Positions 42,289 through 51,878 are shown, numbered from the stretch's first letter. The stretch is 64,000 nt of DNA from Ascidiimonas sp046199005 (GCA_046199005.1 CP176050.1:3038001-3102000), one strand, 5' to 3'. Numbers and translations: made by a program. Notes: generated by a model from the letters alone, not told the origin.

Positions 42289-43423
42289 GTATTTAGGTGT
42301 GCTCGCCTGTTTTTTAAGCACAATTTATGCCTGCTCAGGTGAGCAACAAGAACAAGCCCCACTTCAAATCGTTTTACAAGATGATGATCCTGCCATAACC
42401 CGTGTGACGGACAGTCTGGATGCCTTTGAAATTCAAATACTATATACACAAATAGAGAGAGATCAGAACGATCAACCTGTTTTTAAAGATTTTGAATTTC
42501 AGGTAAATGATAGCACTTATTTTTATCCGGCAAGTACGGTCAAATTTCCCATCGCAGTACTTACACTGGAAAAATTGAATCTAGACAACACTTACAAAGG
42601 AACGACAAGATTCTATGTCGAAGGAGATTCTGTTGAGACTACATTTTTTAATGAAGTAAGTAAGATCTTTGCCGTTAGCGACAATGATGCGTATAATAGG
42701 CTTTTTGAATTTTTAGGACCGGATTACATCAATCAACAATTGCATAAAAAGGGCTTGTCGCCTTTGCGAATTTCACATCGGCTTTCCACCAGCGATGCCT
42801 ACAATGTGACCACTAAACCTCTTGTTCTATATGTAAATGACAGCACCGTTCGACAATCAGAAGCAACCGTTAACCAGAGTCCTTCCCGGTTGGAACTTGA
42901 TGGTATTATAAAAGGAAGAGGTTATATGGAAGGTGATTCTCTTATAAACGAGCCTTTCGATTTTTCTGAAAAAAATTACCTCCCAGTTCGAACGCTTCAC
43001 GATTTGATGAAGCGTGTTATTTTTCCGGAAGCCTTTAAACCAGAAGAAGTATTTTCATTGGGCGAAGAAAACCGTAAGTTTTTATTGGAAGCCATGCATA
43101 CGCTTCCGGAAGCGGCTGGTTACGATCCGCAGCACTATTATGACAGCTACGGAAAATTCTTTATGTACGGAGATTCTCAAGACCCTCTTCCTTCACACAT
43201 TAAAATTTACAATAAAGTAGGATATGCTTATGGCACGTTAACAGACTGTGCCTATATTGTAGACACCAAAAATGATATTGAATTTCTCCTTACCGCCACC
43301 ATTCTGGTGAACAGTAATGGAGTTTTTAATGACAATAACTACGAATACGACGAAATAGGTATTCCATTTCTTGCTGCGCTAGGCCGAAAAATTTATCAGC
43401 AAGAACTTAAAAACCGCCGTTAA
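42272..43423 (+). CDS. Class A beta-lactamase-like serine hydrolase, lipoprotein
   Basis: 383 aa; a lipobox STIYAC puts the lipidated Cys at 21. The class A fold is shown by S-T-V-K at 88-91 (YPASTVKFPIAVL) with the catalytic serine at 88, and S-D-N at 136-138 (AVSDNDAYNRLF). A KTG-like motif is less clear (NKVGYAYG). The sequence is much longer and more diverged than true class A enzymes, so a peptidoglycan-related hydrolase, not a resistance enzyme, is more likely. It overlaps the M23 gene by 17 bases, suggesting joint action on the cell wall. Confidence 0.75.
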   Translation: MFAKNKYLGVLACFLSTIYACSGEQQEQAPLQIVLQDDDPAITRVTDSLDAFEIQILYTQIERDQNDQPVFKDFEFQVNDSTYFYPASTVKFPIAVLTLEKLNLDNTYKGTTRFYVEGDSVETTFFNEVSKIFAVSDNDAYNRLFEFLGPDYINQQLHKKGLSPLRISHRLSTSDAYNVTTKPLVLYVNDSTVRQSEATVNQSPSRLELDGIIKGRGYMEGDSLINEPFDFSEKNYLPVRTLHDLMKRVIFPEAFKPEEVFSLGEENRKFLLEAMHTLPEAAGYDPQHYYDSYGKFFMYGDSQDPLPSHIKIYNKVGYAYGTLTDCAYIVDTKNDIEFLLTATILVNSNGVFNDNNYEYDEIGIPFLAALGRKIYQQELKNRR

Positions 43424-43459
43424 ACAAATTACTAATCCGTTTTGACCAATTTATCTCTG

Positions 43460-46168
43460 ATGAAATCTTTACATACCTTCTTTTACGTTCTTTTATTCTG
43501 TTCACTTTTCAGTCCTTCCAATTTAGTAGCTCAGGAAAAAGAAGATCCTGGTCTGTGGACGCCTGAAGATATTATTCACACCGATTATCTTAGAAATGCG
43601 GTTTTTTCTCCCGATGGTACTATGGTGGTATGGTCTAAGCGAAGAGCAAATAAGGAAAAGGATAAGTTTATTTCTGATCTATATCTCAGTAGATTAGATA
43701 AGCTCAAAGATGGTAAGCCACTTACCACTCAACTTACCTATGAAGATGAGAATGACTACTCGCCCGTATTCTCAAAAGACAATTCTACAATCTATTTTCT
43801 CTCTTCCCGCGAGAAAGGCAAGAAACTATGGGAACTGAGTGTTTATGGTGGAGAAGCTAAAGAAGTACATGAATTCAAAAATGGTATCTCTAACCTTCAA
43901 TTTAAGGATGATAATACCCTTTTATTTGTGAGTAATGAAGGAAAAACACTTCGGGAAGAGACCCTTAAAAAAAAGAAGGATGATGTAGTCGTAGTAGAAG
44001 ATTCCCTGCACTGGAAACCCAGTCGTGTATTCAGCTTTAATCTGAAAGAAAAAAACATCAAGCGTATCACTCTAAACAACAAACCACTAAGTAGCTATCG
44101 TATTTCTCATAATGGAAAATGGCTCGTGTACAGGATGCAAATGAGTAGACACTTCCCAGCAGATGCCCAACCCGATCCTTCTTATTTTTTGATGAATTTA
44201 GATACGGGAGAAACGACCAGAATTCTGAAAGAGCTGGAGTTTCCATCCTATAATTTTCAATTTGATGCGGCCGATGCTGGATTTTACTTTGTCTCTTCAT
44301 TTTCTTCAGACCCGGAATGGAATGGAGCAGGAATCTCAGAACTCTACTATTTTGACCTCTCAACACAAAAAGAGACTAAGGTAAATCTCGATTGGGAGTA
44401 TGGTATTGGACGTGGTTATGTAATGGCTGGAAACGATGTGATCGCTTCACTTGCTAATAAAACAAGTTTTAAAAATGCGATCTACCGACGCACCAAGGGA
44501 AACTGGGAAAGATCGTTTATCGACTTTGGTAAAGAGAATACCAATTGTACCGTAGTTGCTACAGCTCCAACAGGCAATAAAATCCTGTTCGGGTATTCTA
44601 CTGCTTCAGAACTTCCCTCCTATTTTATCGCAGATCTTAAAGGGAGCAAAACAAAAGACCCCAGAGTGTTTGTTACCTTAAACGAAGGACTTTCCAAAAA
44701 ACGAATAACAAGAAGCGAAGTCATCACCTGGAAAGGTTATAAAGATGAAGAAGTAACAGGTATTCTTTATTATCCTGAAAATTATGAAGCGGGCAAGAGA
44801 TATCCCCTGGTACTTTCTATTCATGGAGGTCCTGCGGGAGTTGATACAGATCTATGGTCTGAACGCTGGAGCACCTATCCGAATATCCTAAGCCAAAAAG
44901 GAGCGTTTGTACTAAAGCCAAATTACCATGGCTCTGCCTATCACGGACTGGCGTTCGTTGAAAGTATCAAGAAAAACTATTACGTTCCCGAACTCGAAGA
45001 TATCACCAAAGCTATTAAGATGCTCGAAGCCAAGGGAATGATCGATATGGATAAATTAGGTACCATGGGGTGGTCTAACGGTGCGATTCTCACCACAATG
45101 CTTACGGTTAAGTATCCCGATATGTTTAAAGTGGCAGCAGCCGGTGCCGGAGATGTTAACTGGACCTCTGATTTTGGTACATGCAGCTTTGGAGTGAGTT
45201 TCGATCAGAGTTATTTTGGCGGCGCTCCGTGGGATGATATGAACGGAACGTTTTACAATGAAAACTACATTATAAAATCTCCATTATTTGAACTGGATAA
45301 AGTAAAAACCCCTACCATTATCTTTCACGGTAGTGAAGATCGGGCTGTACCCCGCGATCAGGGGTGGGAATATTACAGAGCTTTACAACAGATCAATAAA
45401 GCGCCGGTTCGTTTTCTTTGGTTTCCCGGGCAGCCTCACGGACTCCAAAAAATATCGCACCAGCTGCGTAAAATGAAAGAAGAAATAGCCTGGATAGACA
45501 CTTATTTATTTGAAAAAACACCGAAAGAAAATGAAGCTTTTAAAGAAGAAAGCCCTTTAGCAGCCTTACTCAAAAAGCAGAAAGCGCAACAAGTGAATGG
45601 CTTGTATGGCATATTGACCAACGATACCTTGATACCGGAAACTGTTGCAGTAGCTAAAGACTCCATTGCCATAGGAAAATTTGAGGTAACCAATGCACAG
45701 TATCAGGCATTTGATAAAGATCATGATTATTTGCAGGGTAAGGACAATCATCCTGTTGCAGTAGACTTTGACAAAGCTCAGGCTTATGTAGCATGGCTTT
45801 CCAATCTTACCGGAGAGACGTACCGATTGCCTAATTCTCAGGAAGCGAAAAAATTACAGGAGAAAGCCCTCAAAACCGGAAAAAAAGAAAACACCCTTTC
45901 CTATTGGGCAGGCTATGACATTACGCTTGATGAAATAGACATGTTCAAAGAAAAAGTGGCAGAGGTAAAAAGAAGTTTGCTTATTGAAGTAGGTACATTT
46001 GACCCTGCAACCGTGGGAGAAGCAGAGATCTTTGATCTGGGTGGAAATGTGGCAGAATATAGCGCAAATGGGGATTCTTATGGGTATAGTGCCTACGACT
46101 ACGCAGATACTTCAGGTAAAGAGCCTGCTAAAAGTACAAATGTAGGATTAAGGGTCATTAAAGAATAA
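43460..46168 (+). CDS. S9 prolyl oligopeptidase-family peptidase with C-terminal FGE-like domain
   Basis: 902 aa from ATG 43460; a TTG at 43442 adds six residues. The signal peptide SLHTFFYVLLFCSLFSPSNLVAQ is followed by a beta-propeller and then the alpha/beta hydrolase domain: GTMGWSNGAILTTML with the nucleophile near residue 538, HGSEDRAVPRDQ (Asp near 626) and PGQPHGL (His near 659). From about 714 on a second domain reads DSIAIGKFEVTNAQYQAFD, HPVAVDFDKAQAYVAWLSNLTGETYRLPNSQEAKKLQ and FDLGGNVAEYS: the sulfatase-modifying FGE-type fold. No Cys pair is present there, so that part is probably non-catalytic. Confidence 0.85.
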   Translation: MKSLHTFFYVLLFCSLFSPSNLVAQEKEDPGLWTPEDIIHTDYLRNAVFSPDGTMVVWSKRRANKEKDKFISDLYLSRLDKLKDGKPLTTQLTYEDENDYSPVFSKDNSTIYFLSSREKGKKLWELSVYGGEAKEVHEFKNGISNLQFKDDNTLLFVSNEGKTLREETLKKKKDDVVVVEDSLHWKPSRVFSFNLKEKNIKRITLNNKPLSSYRISHNGKWLVYRMQMSRHFPADAQPDPSYFLMNLDTGETTRILKELEFPSYNFQFDAADAGFYFVSSFSSDPEWNGAGISELYYFDLSTQKETKVNLDWEYGIGRGYVMAGNDVIASLANKTSFKNAIYRRTKGNWERSFIDFGKENTNCTVVATAPTGNKILFGYSTASELPSYFIADLKGSKTKDPRVFVTLNEGLSKKRITRSEVITWKGYKDEEVTGILYYPENYEAGKRYPLVLSIHGGPAGVDTDLWSERWSTYPNILSQKGAFVLKPNYHGSAYHGLAFVESIKKNYYVPELEDITKAIKMLEAKGMIDMDKLGTMGWSNGAILTTMLTVKYPDMFKVAAAGAGDVNWTSDFGTCSFGVSFDQSYFGGAPWDDMNGTFYNENYIIKSPLFELDKVKTPTIIFHGSEDRAVPRDQGWEYYRALQQINKAPVRFLWFPGQPHGLQKISHQLRKMKEEIAWIDTYLFEKTPKENEAFKEESPLAALLKKQKAQQVNGLYGILTNDTLIPETVAVAKDSIAIGKFEVTNAQYQAFDKDHDYLQGKDNHPVAVDFDKAQAYVAWLSNLTGETYRLPNSQEAKKLQEKALKTGKKENTLSYWAGYDITLDEIDMFKEKVAEVKRSLLIEVGTFDPATVGEAEIFDLGGNVAEYSANGDSYGYSAYDYADTSGKEPAKSTNVGLRVIKE

Positions 46169-46286
46169 TACAGTACTATGTAATTTTTATGAAGGAATAT
46201 TTAGTACGATGTTCAAATTTACCAGAGCCGATGATTGCCTTTCATTTTTTATATCTTCCGGCAAGTAAAATTCTTATTTGATATTT

Positions 46287-46868
46287 ATGAATAACAAGCG
46301 GGTTAAGATCAACAGCAACAAAATCCTTTCAGATAACTGGTATACGCTCCGAAAAATTGATTTTGATTATCAATTAGACGATGGTAGTTGGCAAAACCAA
46401 AAACGGGAATCCTACGATCGTGGTAATGGTGCTGCAGTGCTTCTCTACAATCCCACGACTAAGAAAGTCATTCTTACCCGACAATTCAGAATGCCAACGT
46501 ATCTTAACGGCAACGCAGATGGGATGATGATCGAGGTTTGTGCCGGTTTACTCGATGAGTTAGATCCGGAAACCTGTATCATCAAAGAAATTGAAGAGGA
46601 AACCGGGTTCAGGGTGCCCGAAGTGAAAAAGGTATTCGAGGCGTATATGTCCCCCGGAGCGGTTACCGAAATTCTGTATTTTTTTGTAGCCCCCTACGAT
46701 GATTCTATGAAAGTACATGAAGGAGGTGGTAATCCTGAAGAGACCGAACATATTGAAGTGCTGGAAATCAGTTTTAAAGAGGCGCTAGATTACTTAGCTC
46801 AAGGCAAAATAAAGGATGCCAAAACCATCATGTTGCTTCAGTACGCACAAATTCATCTCGCACTTTAA
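46287..46868 (+). CDS. Nudix hydrolase, GDP-mannose pyrophosphatase NudK-like
   Basis: 193 aa from ATG 46287. The Nudix box appears as GLLDELDPETCIIKEIEEETGF, in which Lys replaces the usual Arg of REUxEExGU. Other NudK features are VILTRQFRMPTYLNGNADGMMIEVCAG before the box and YMSPGAVTEILYFFVAPY after it. The family hydrolyses nucleotide-sugar or ADP-ribose diphosphates in the cytoplasm. The stop codon is two bases from the next start codon, so the MFS gene is translated from the same message. Confidence 0.85.
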   Translation: MNNKRVKINSNKILSDNWYTLRKIDFDYQLDDGSWQNQKRESYDRGNGAAVLLYNPTTKKVILTRQFRMPTYLNGNADGMMIEVCAGLLDELDPETCIIKEIEEETGFRVPEVKKVFEAYMSPGAVTEILYFFVAPYDDSMKVHEGGGNPEETEHIEVLEISFKEALDYLAQGKIKDAKTIMLLQYAQIHLAL

Positions 46869-46870
46869 AG

Positions 46871-48052
46871 ATGAAGGTAAGAAGTGATTCTGGTGTATTG
46901 GTTTGTATCGTACTGGCGCAATTCTTCTGTACCTCATTATGGTTTGCCGGAAACGCCGTTAGTAACGAACTTATTCTCCAGATTGGAGGGTCTTCAAACG
47001 CGCTTGGACATTTAACCGCTGCCGTACAATTCGGTTTTATCATCGGGACGCTTATCTATGCATTGTTGGCCATTCCTGACAGATTTTCGCCTTCAAAAGT
47101 TTTTATGTACAGTGCATTCCTGGGAGCAGCGAGTACTCTTTTATTATTGCTCCCTACGCAGCAATTTACCGGGATCTTAATTGCCCGTTTCTTTACAGGC
47201 TTCTTTCTTGCAGGTATCTATCCAGTAGGAATGAAAATTGCAGCCGATTATTTTGATACCCGACTCGGCAATGCACTCGGGTTACTGGTAGGTGCCCTTG
47301 TACTGGGAACTGCTTTTCCACATTTTATACGAGCTTTCTCCTTGGGTCTTTCCTGGAAGGTAGTCATTCTTTTTGCCGCTTCTTTATGCACCGTTGGCGG
47401 AATCACGATCGGGTTGTTCATAGCAGACGGTCCCTATCGAAAGAAAGGCACCCGACTAAAGTACAGCGGACTCAAACAGATATTTAGCAACCACTCGTTC
47501 CGGTCTTCTGCTTTTGGTTACTTTGGGCACATGTGGGAACTCTATGCATTCTGGGCATTTGTTCCTATCATGCTTCAGTTATATCATCAATTACATCCTG
47601 AAACATCATTTTCAACATCACTATGGTCATTTTTTGTGATTGGTATCGGAAGCATCAGCTGTATGATCGCAGGTAAAATTTCGATAAAACTCACTCCCAA
47701 AAAAACCGCTTTCGCTGCTTTGCTTGTCTCCGGAAGTTGTTGCCTGCTGTCTCCTTTAGCATTTTCAAGCTCTTTTGTCGTTTTTCTGGCTTTTCTGCTG
47801 GTATGGGGTGCATTTGTGATCGCAGATTCTCCTATGTTCTCAACGATGGTTGCCAAGAACGCACCTGTTGCTTATAAAGGTACAGCACTTACCTTAGTGA
47901 ACTGTATAGGCTTTTCGATCACGATCGTTAGCATCGAACTGCTCGGTTACCTCAATACATTATTTCCTTCTACTCCATTCTTATTTATAATCTTGTTACC
48001 TGGTCCTATTTTTGGATTGTGGGCTTTACTGAAAAAACCAAAGCCCATTTAG
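46871..48052 (+). CDS. MFS transporter
   Basis: 393 aa with 12 predicted helices. The cytoplasmic loop 2-3 motif is reduced (YALLAIPDRFSPSKVF), but the MFS pattern is clear in ARFFTGFFLAGIYPVGMKIAADYFDTRLGNALGLLVGALVLGTAFPH. It is an inner-membrane secondary transporter of unknown substrate. It begins two bases after the Nudix stop and ends at a hairpin terminator that overlaps its own stop codon. Confidence 0.88.
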   Translation: MKVRSDSGVLVCIVLAQFFCTSLWFAGNAVSNELILQIGGSSNALGHLTAAVQFGFIIGTLIYALLAIPDRFSPSKVFMYSAFLGAASTLLLLLPTQQFTGILIARFFTGFFLAGIYPVGMKIAADYFDTRLGNALGLLVGALVLGTAFPHFIRAFSLGLSWKVVILFAASLCTVGGITIGLFIADGPYRKKGTRLKYSGLKQIFSNHSFRSSAFGYFGHMWELYAFWAFVPIMLQLYHQLHPETSFSTSLWSFFVIGIGSISCMIAGKISIKLTPKKTAFAALLVSGSCCLLSPLAFSSSFVVFLAFLLVWGAFVIADSPMFSTMVAKNAPVAYKGTALTLVNCIGFSITIVSIELLGYLNTLFPSTPFLFIILLPGPIFGLWALLKKPKPI

Positions 48053-48063
48053 ACTTTGGTTTT
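48034..48063 (+). terminator. Terminator overlapping the MFS stop codon
   Basis: AAAACCAAAG (48034-48043) and CTTTGGTTTT (48054-48063) form a perfect 10-base stem with a 10-base loop holding the stop codon. It ends in a T-run and can also work for the convergent gene at 48091. Confidence 0.75.
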
Positions 48064-48090
48064 ATACCTGTACTATTTACCACCGAAATT

Positions 48091-48942
48091 TTACATTTTA
48101 TGTATGGCGGAAAAATCACTTCTGCCCTCGCCTTTTTGCACCGCCTGCGCATAACGTTCTTTTGCCAGGTTTGCCATAAATAAAGGCTGTTGATATTCAT
48201 AGGCAGTTTGCGCCGCAAGCTGCAAGTCTTTATACATTAGTTCTAATGGAAATTGAGTTTCATAGTTGCCTGTTTTCATCCCCTGTGTTTTAAAGCCTAC
48301 AAAAGGAGCGATCACCGGAAGCGTGGGCAAAACATCAAAAAGAAAATGATCTTCAATTCCCATTTTCTGACCCAGATGTACAGCTTCAGAATAGATGATC
48401 ATGGACGCTGCAAGCATTTTGTTGACCAGCATTTTGAAATTGCTTCCCATACCAATGGCTCCCAGATACAGAGATTTTTTTCCCATTAACAGTAAGACCG
48501 GTTCGAGTTCTTTAATCAATTTTTCATCTCCTCCGGTAAAGAAAACCAGCTGTTTATCTCTTGCCTGATTTTTGGAGCCTGCCACCGGGCCATCAATATA
48601 TCGAATGTTCTTACTTTCTGCCAATGCAGCAGCCTGCTTACTAAAAGATGGATTTACAGTAGAGCTGTCTATCCAAATGGTATCTTTTTTCATATTGGAA
48701 AGGGCTCCTTTACTTCCAAAAAACACTTGTGCTACTGCTTCCGGGTTTGCCAGCATGCTTATCACCAGATCTGCATGTGCCACTGCATCTCCTAACGAAA
48801 AGGCCATAATTGCACCTTTTTTTCCTAATTCTTTTATGGGTTTTGGGGACCGATTGTATACGGTTATTTCATGATCCCCGTCGAGTAAATTAGATGCCAT
48901 ATGGCTTCCCATGATCCCCAATCCTATAAATGTTATTTTCAT
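48091..48942 (-). CDS. NAD(P)-dependent beta-hydroxyacid dehydrogenase
   Basis: 283 aa. The Rossmann motif is GLGIMGSHMASNL (residues 7-19), the catalytic lysine region is GSNFKMLVNKMLAASM, and the substrate loop is DGPVAGSKNQARDKQLVFFTGG. It belongs to the 3-hydroxyisobutyrate / 6-phosphogluconate-type dehydrogenases and may be a glyoxylate/succinic-semialdehyde reductase or similar. The substrate is not readable. It is followed by the peroxiredoxin gene 54 bases upstream on the same strand. Confidence 0.88.
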   Translation of the reverse strand: MKITFIGLGIMGSHMASNLLDGDHEITVYNRSPKPIKELGKKGAIMAFSLGDAVAHADLVISMLANPEAVAQVFFGSKGALSNMKKDTIWIDSSTVNPSFSKQAAALAESKNIRYIDGPVAGSKNQARDKQLVFFTGGDEKLIKELEPVLLLMGKKSLYLGAIGMGSNFKMLVNKMLAASMIIYSEAVHLGQKMGIEDHFLFDVLPTLPVIAPFVGFKTQGMKTGNYETQFPLELMYKDLQLAAQTAYEYQQPLFMANLAKERYAQAVQKGEGRSDFSAIHKM

Positions 48943-48996
48943 ACGTACTTTTTTTTATAATTAGCTTCCGGTAAGAGACAATTTTGATCTATAGTA

Positions 48997-49662
48997 CTAC
49001 AAATTACTGATTACTTCTCGAATCACATCTGGTTCTACCCGGTTTCTGTAATCACCTCCTTCAGAGGCGGCAAATCGAACAATGCCCTCTTTATCGATCA
49101 CAAAAACTGCAGGAATGGGTAGTTCTTTGGAATCATCTCCGTAAAAACTATCAAAATCGATCCCCAGTTCTTGCATTTTCGCGAGCGGAGCCGCTCCGTT
49201 TTTGAATACAGTAGTATATTTTCTTGCTACTATATTTCCTACATCACTTAACACCTCAAAGGTAAGTTCATTCTTTTCTTTCACCGATAAAGAGTTATCA
49301 GGCGTTTGTGGAGAAACCGCCAATAATTTTGCATGTTCGAGTGCAGGATCACTCATCATACTTTGATACTGCTGCAGTTGCAAATTGCAATAAGGACACC
49401 ATGCGCCTCTGTAAAATACAAGTATAACAGGCGAATTTTTTAATTGGTCTTTTAAGCGAACCACCTCTCCCAGAGCATTACTTAATGAAAAATCGGGAGC
49501 TAATGCGCCTTCTTCTACCTTCAAGATGTCCTGAAAACTTTTTTGTAATTCTCCTGCATCTGTGTCAAATACCTGTAAAGCATCTGCAGGAAGCATTTCG
49601 GTAAGTTGGCTCCTCAACTGATGAAGCCCCTCTTGGTACGATGGAATTGTTTTTGAGATCAT
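48997..49662 (-). CDS. AhpC/TSA-type peroxiredoxin
   Basis: 221 aa. VILVFYRGAWCPYCNLQLQQYQ carries Cys89 and Cys92, the peroxidatic and probably resolving residues of the atypical 2-Cys type. PDFSLSNALGEVVRLKDQL precedes it and VFVIDKEGIVRFA follows. It reduces hydroperoxides in the cytoplasm. There is no signal peptide. The first 45 residues are a helical extension (GLHQLRSQLTEMLP), often seen in this flavobacterial subfamily. A Crp-type regulator lies upstream in the same direction. Confidence 0.85.
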   Translation of the reverse strand: MISKTIPSYQEGLHQLRSQLTEMLPADALQVFDTDAGELQKSFQDILKVEEGALAPDFSLSNALGEVVRLKDQLKNSPVILVFYRGAWCPYCNLQLQQYQSMMSDPALEHAKLLAVSPQTPDNSLSVKEKNELTFEVLSDVGNIVARKYTTVFKNGAAPLAKMQELGIDFDSFYGDDSKELPIPAVFVIDKEGIVRFAASEGGDYRNRVEPDVIREVISNL

Positions 49663-49763
49663 TGTAAAATCTGTTTTAAATTATTATTTCTTTGATTTTA
49701 CAAAGTTGAGGCAATGCAGCTTGCTCAGAAATAAGGTAGTTTATGAAAAATAGTTAATCTGAT

Positions 49764-50357
49764 TTAAGATTTTCTGGCCAGCTTACTTTTTAATGTACTC
49801 AGAAATTCGGGAGTCATACCTAAATAAGAGGCGAGTGCATATTGCGGTACACGTTGTACAATATGTGGATACATATTCGAGAACTCACGGTAGCGTTCTT
49901 CTGCGGTAAGACCTAAATTTGAAAGGATACGTCGCTGTGCAAAGGCAAATGATTTTTGTGCTACCACCCGAAAGAAATGTTCAAATTTAATATTGTCGGC
50001 GCATAGGTTTTCTACATCTTCATAACTTATCTGAAGTACTATGGAATCTTCTAATGCTTCTACAAACAGCGATGCCGATGATTGAGAGATATAACTATTA
50101 AAATCACTAATAAACCAGTCTTCTACAGCAAATTGGATGGTATGCTCCTGCCCTTCAGGGCTTACAAAATAAGATCGTAAAGCACCTTGAAGAATATACG
50201 TTTGATGCTGACAAACAAATCCGGGTTGCACCAGATATTGACGCTTTCTCAAACGTGTTTTTCGAACGATGGCAAGAAATTCTTCTTCATCCCGGGCATC
50301 AAGTGCCACGTAACGTTTGATATTATTCATTAAAGGTTCGTATTCTTCTAAGGGCAT
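49764..50357 (-). CDS. Crp/Fnr-family transcription regulator
   Basis: 197 aa. The cyclic-nucleotide-binding domain covers residues 20-120 (LRKRQYLVQPGFVCQHQTYILQGALRSYFVSPEGQEHTIQFA). The C-terminal part has LGLTAEERYREFSNMYPHIVQRVPQYALASYLGMTPEFLSTLKSKLARKS, where HIVQRVPQYALASYLGMTPEFLSTLK is the winged helix recognition region. The cNMP-binding Arg and Glu are not conserved, so it may sense another ligand. It sits between a tRNA-binding protein gene and the peroxiredoxin gene, so it may regulate the latter. Confidence 0.87.
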   Translation of the reverse strand: MPLEEYEPLMNNIKRYVALDARDEEEFLAIVRKTRLRKRQYLVQPGFVCQHQTYILQGALRSYFVSPEGQEHTIQFAVEDWFISDFNSYISQSSASLFVEALEDSIVLQISYEDVENLCADNIKFEHFFRVVAQKSFAFAQRRILSNLGLTAEERYREFSNMYPHIVQRVPQYALASYLGMTPEFLSTLKSKLARKS

Positions 50358-50369
50358 ACTGCAAATGTC

Positions 50370-50705
50370 TTATCCTATTTTGAGTCCGTTCTCGACAGTT
50401 CGCTCCGGTTGAAGCAGAAAAACATCGTTTTGGTCTACAGCGCCTAATACCAGACACTGACTCATAAAGTTAGCGATTTGTTTTTCGGGAAAGTTAACGA
50501 CGGCCACTACTTGTTTCCCAAGTAATTCATTGGCTTTATAAATTGAGGTGATCTGTGCCGATGAGCGAAGGATCCCGATATCGCTTCCAAAATCTACTTC
50601 TAATTTGTAAGCAGGTTTTCTCGCTTCCGGAAAATCGGATACGGAAACAATGGTTCCTACACGCATATCTACTTTCGAAAAGTCGTCCCAACTAAGTCTG
50701 TTCAT
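50370..50705 (-). CDS. csaA: tRNA-binding domain protein, CsaA-like
   Basis: 111 aa. It is a single EMAP/OB-fold tRNA-binding domain: DFSKVDMRVGTIVSVSDFPEARKPAYKLEVDFG, then SAQITSIYKANELLGKQVVAVVNFPEKQIANFMSQCLVLGA. This is the complete stand-alone CsaA type of usual length. CsaA is a reported export-related chaperone and tRNA-binding protein; the physiological role in Bacteroidota is uncertain. It starts 41 bases after the DUF962 gene, so they may be cotranscribed. Confidence 0.88.
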   Translation of the reverse strand: MNRLSWDDFSKVDMRVGTIVSVSDFPEARKPAYKLEVDFGSDIGILRSSAQITSIYKANELLGKQVVAVVNFPEKQIANFMSQCLVLGAVDQNDVFLLQPERTVENGLKIG

Positions 50706-50745
50706 TCGCAGAAATTTATCGCCGTCTCAAAGCGTTCTGAAACAT

Positions 50746-51210
50746 TCAAGACTTCTTGAAAATATTGTCTAATACCCAGGCAGGGCCAATAAGCAAAAAC
50801 TGCAGATCCTTTAGAAAAGAAGGTTTTTTGCCTTCAATTTTGTGACCGTAAAACTGACCGATCCACGCTGCTGCAAAAATAATCAACGAAACTAACCAGA
50901 GAGGTGCCACACTCGCGATCCAATAATTGACCACAATGCAAAATGCTGCAAACAGCAAAACCTTTATCGCCATCAGAACTGAAAGCCGTAAGTAAAATAT
51001 AAGGAGTAATAACACTACAACTGTTGCCCAATTTTCGATTAATGGATTTTCAAAAGGTAAAATTTCCTGTAAAAAACCAGAGGGAATACTTAAAATAAGT
51101 CCGACAATCGAGAAAAATATGGCAGGAACACACACGTAATGTATGGCTTTGTTGGTCTTATTTTGATGGCTAACACCGTATTCTTCAAACCATTGATCTA
51201 ATGTTTTCAT
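50746..51210 (-). CDS. DUF962 / Mpo1-like membrane protein
   Basis: 154 aa. WFEEYGVSHQNKTNKAIHYVCVPAIFFSIVGL is the DUF962 start with the conserved His pair (SHQNKTNKAIHYVCVP), followed by FAAAWIGQFYGHKIEGKKPSFLKDLQFLLIGPAWVL. Four to five helices are predicted. The Mpo1/YGL010w family includes yeast 2-hydroxy fatty acid dioxygenases; whether the bacterial ones share that activity is inference. Inner membrane. Confidence 0.85.
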   Translation of the reverse strand: MKTLDQWFEEYGVSHQNKTNKAIHYVCVPAIFFSIVGLILSIPSGFLQEILPFENPLIENWATVVVLLLLIFYLRLSVLMAIKVLLFAAFCIVVNYWIASVAPLWLVSLIIFAAAWIGQFYGHKIEGKKPSFLKDLQFLLIGPAWVLDNIFKKS

Positions 51211-51320
51211 AACTTTTTTTTGTGCTTTTAAGATGCACAGATGCTCAATTTACAAATTTTTTAATATTTGACGATTTCAAAATTCGTTCGATCTTTGTAG
51301 AGACCTAAAAACAAACCAAT

Positions 51321-51878
51321 ATGGCAAGAACTGAAAGCACCATGCTTCCATTAGGAACACTTGCACCGGAATTCAGCCTTCCCGATACCGTTACCGGAAA
51401 GACTGTTAATCTGCAGCAATTGAAAGGCGACAAAGGCACTGTAATCATGTTTATCTGTAACCATTGTCCGTTCGTGAAACATGTAAATAAGGAGCTTGCG
51501 CAGCTTGCAAAGGACTTTGAAAACAAGGGAATCGGTTTTATAGCGATCTCCAGTAATGATGTGGAAAACTATCCAGAAGACAGTCCGGAAAAAATGAAAA
51601 TAAACGCTTTGGCTAATGACTTCACTTTCCCTTATCTCTACGATGAAACTCAGGAAACAGCCAGGGCTTATGATGCTGCCTGCACTCCTGATTTTTATGT
51701 GTTTGATAATGATCTTGCACTCGTATATAGAGGTCAGTTAGACGATTCAAGACCCGGCAATGGTGTACCGGTCACCGGAAGCGATCTGAGAAATGCAATA
51801 ACGGCTGTTATCGATAATGAAGAAGTCTCTCCCCAACAAAAACCAAGTATTGGCTGTAATATTAAATGGAAAAAGTAA
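51321..51878 (+). CDS. Thioredoxin/peroxiredoxin-like protein
   Basis: 185 aa. LAPEFSLPDTVTGKTVNLQQLKGDKGTVIMFICNHCPFVKHVNKELAQLA is the AhpC/TSA-like core, with Cys46 and Cys49 in the CNHC motif, and DAACTPDFYVFDNDLALVYRGQLDDSRPG is the cis-proline and later strand. Cytoplasmic, no signal peptide; a CNHC motif instead of CGPC suggests a distinct redox potential. It overlaps the following GNAT gene by 13 bases, so both are cotranslated. Confidence 0.85.
   Translation: MARTESTMLPLGTLAPEFSLPDTVTGKTVNLQQLKGDKGTVIMFICNHCPFVKHVNKELAQLAKDFENKGIGFIAISSNDVENYPEDSPEKMKINALANDFTFPYLYDETQETARAYDAACTPDFYVFDNDLALVYRGQLDDSRPGNGVPVTGSDLRNAITAVIDNEEVSPQQKPSIGCNIKWKK

Noticed and set aside
42272..43423. Class A-like hydrolase considered as an antibiotic-resistance beta-lactamase
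   Set aside because: It is about 100 residues longer than resistance enzymes, has a weak KTG motif, is a lipoprotein and is coupled to a peptidoglycan peptidase gene; a cell-wall role is more likely.
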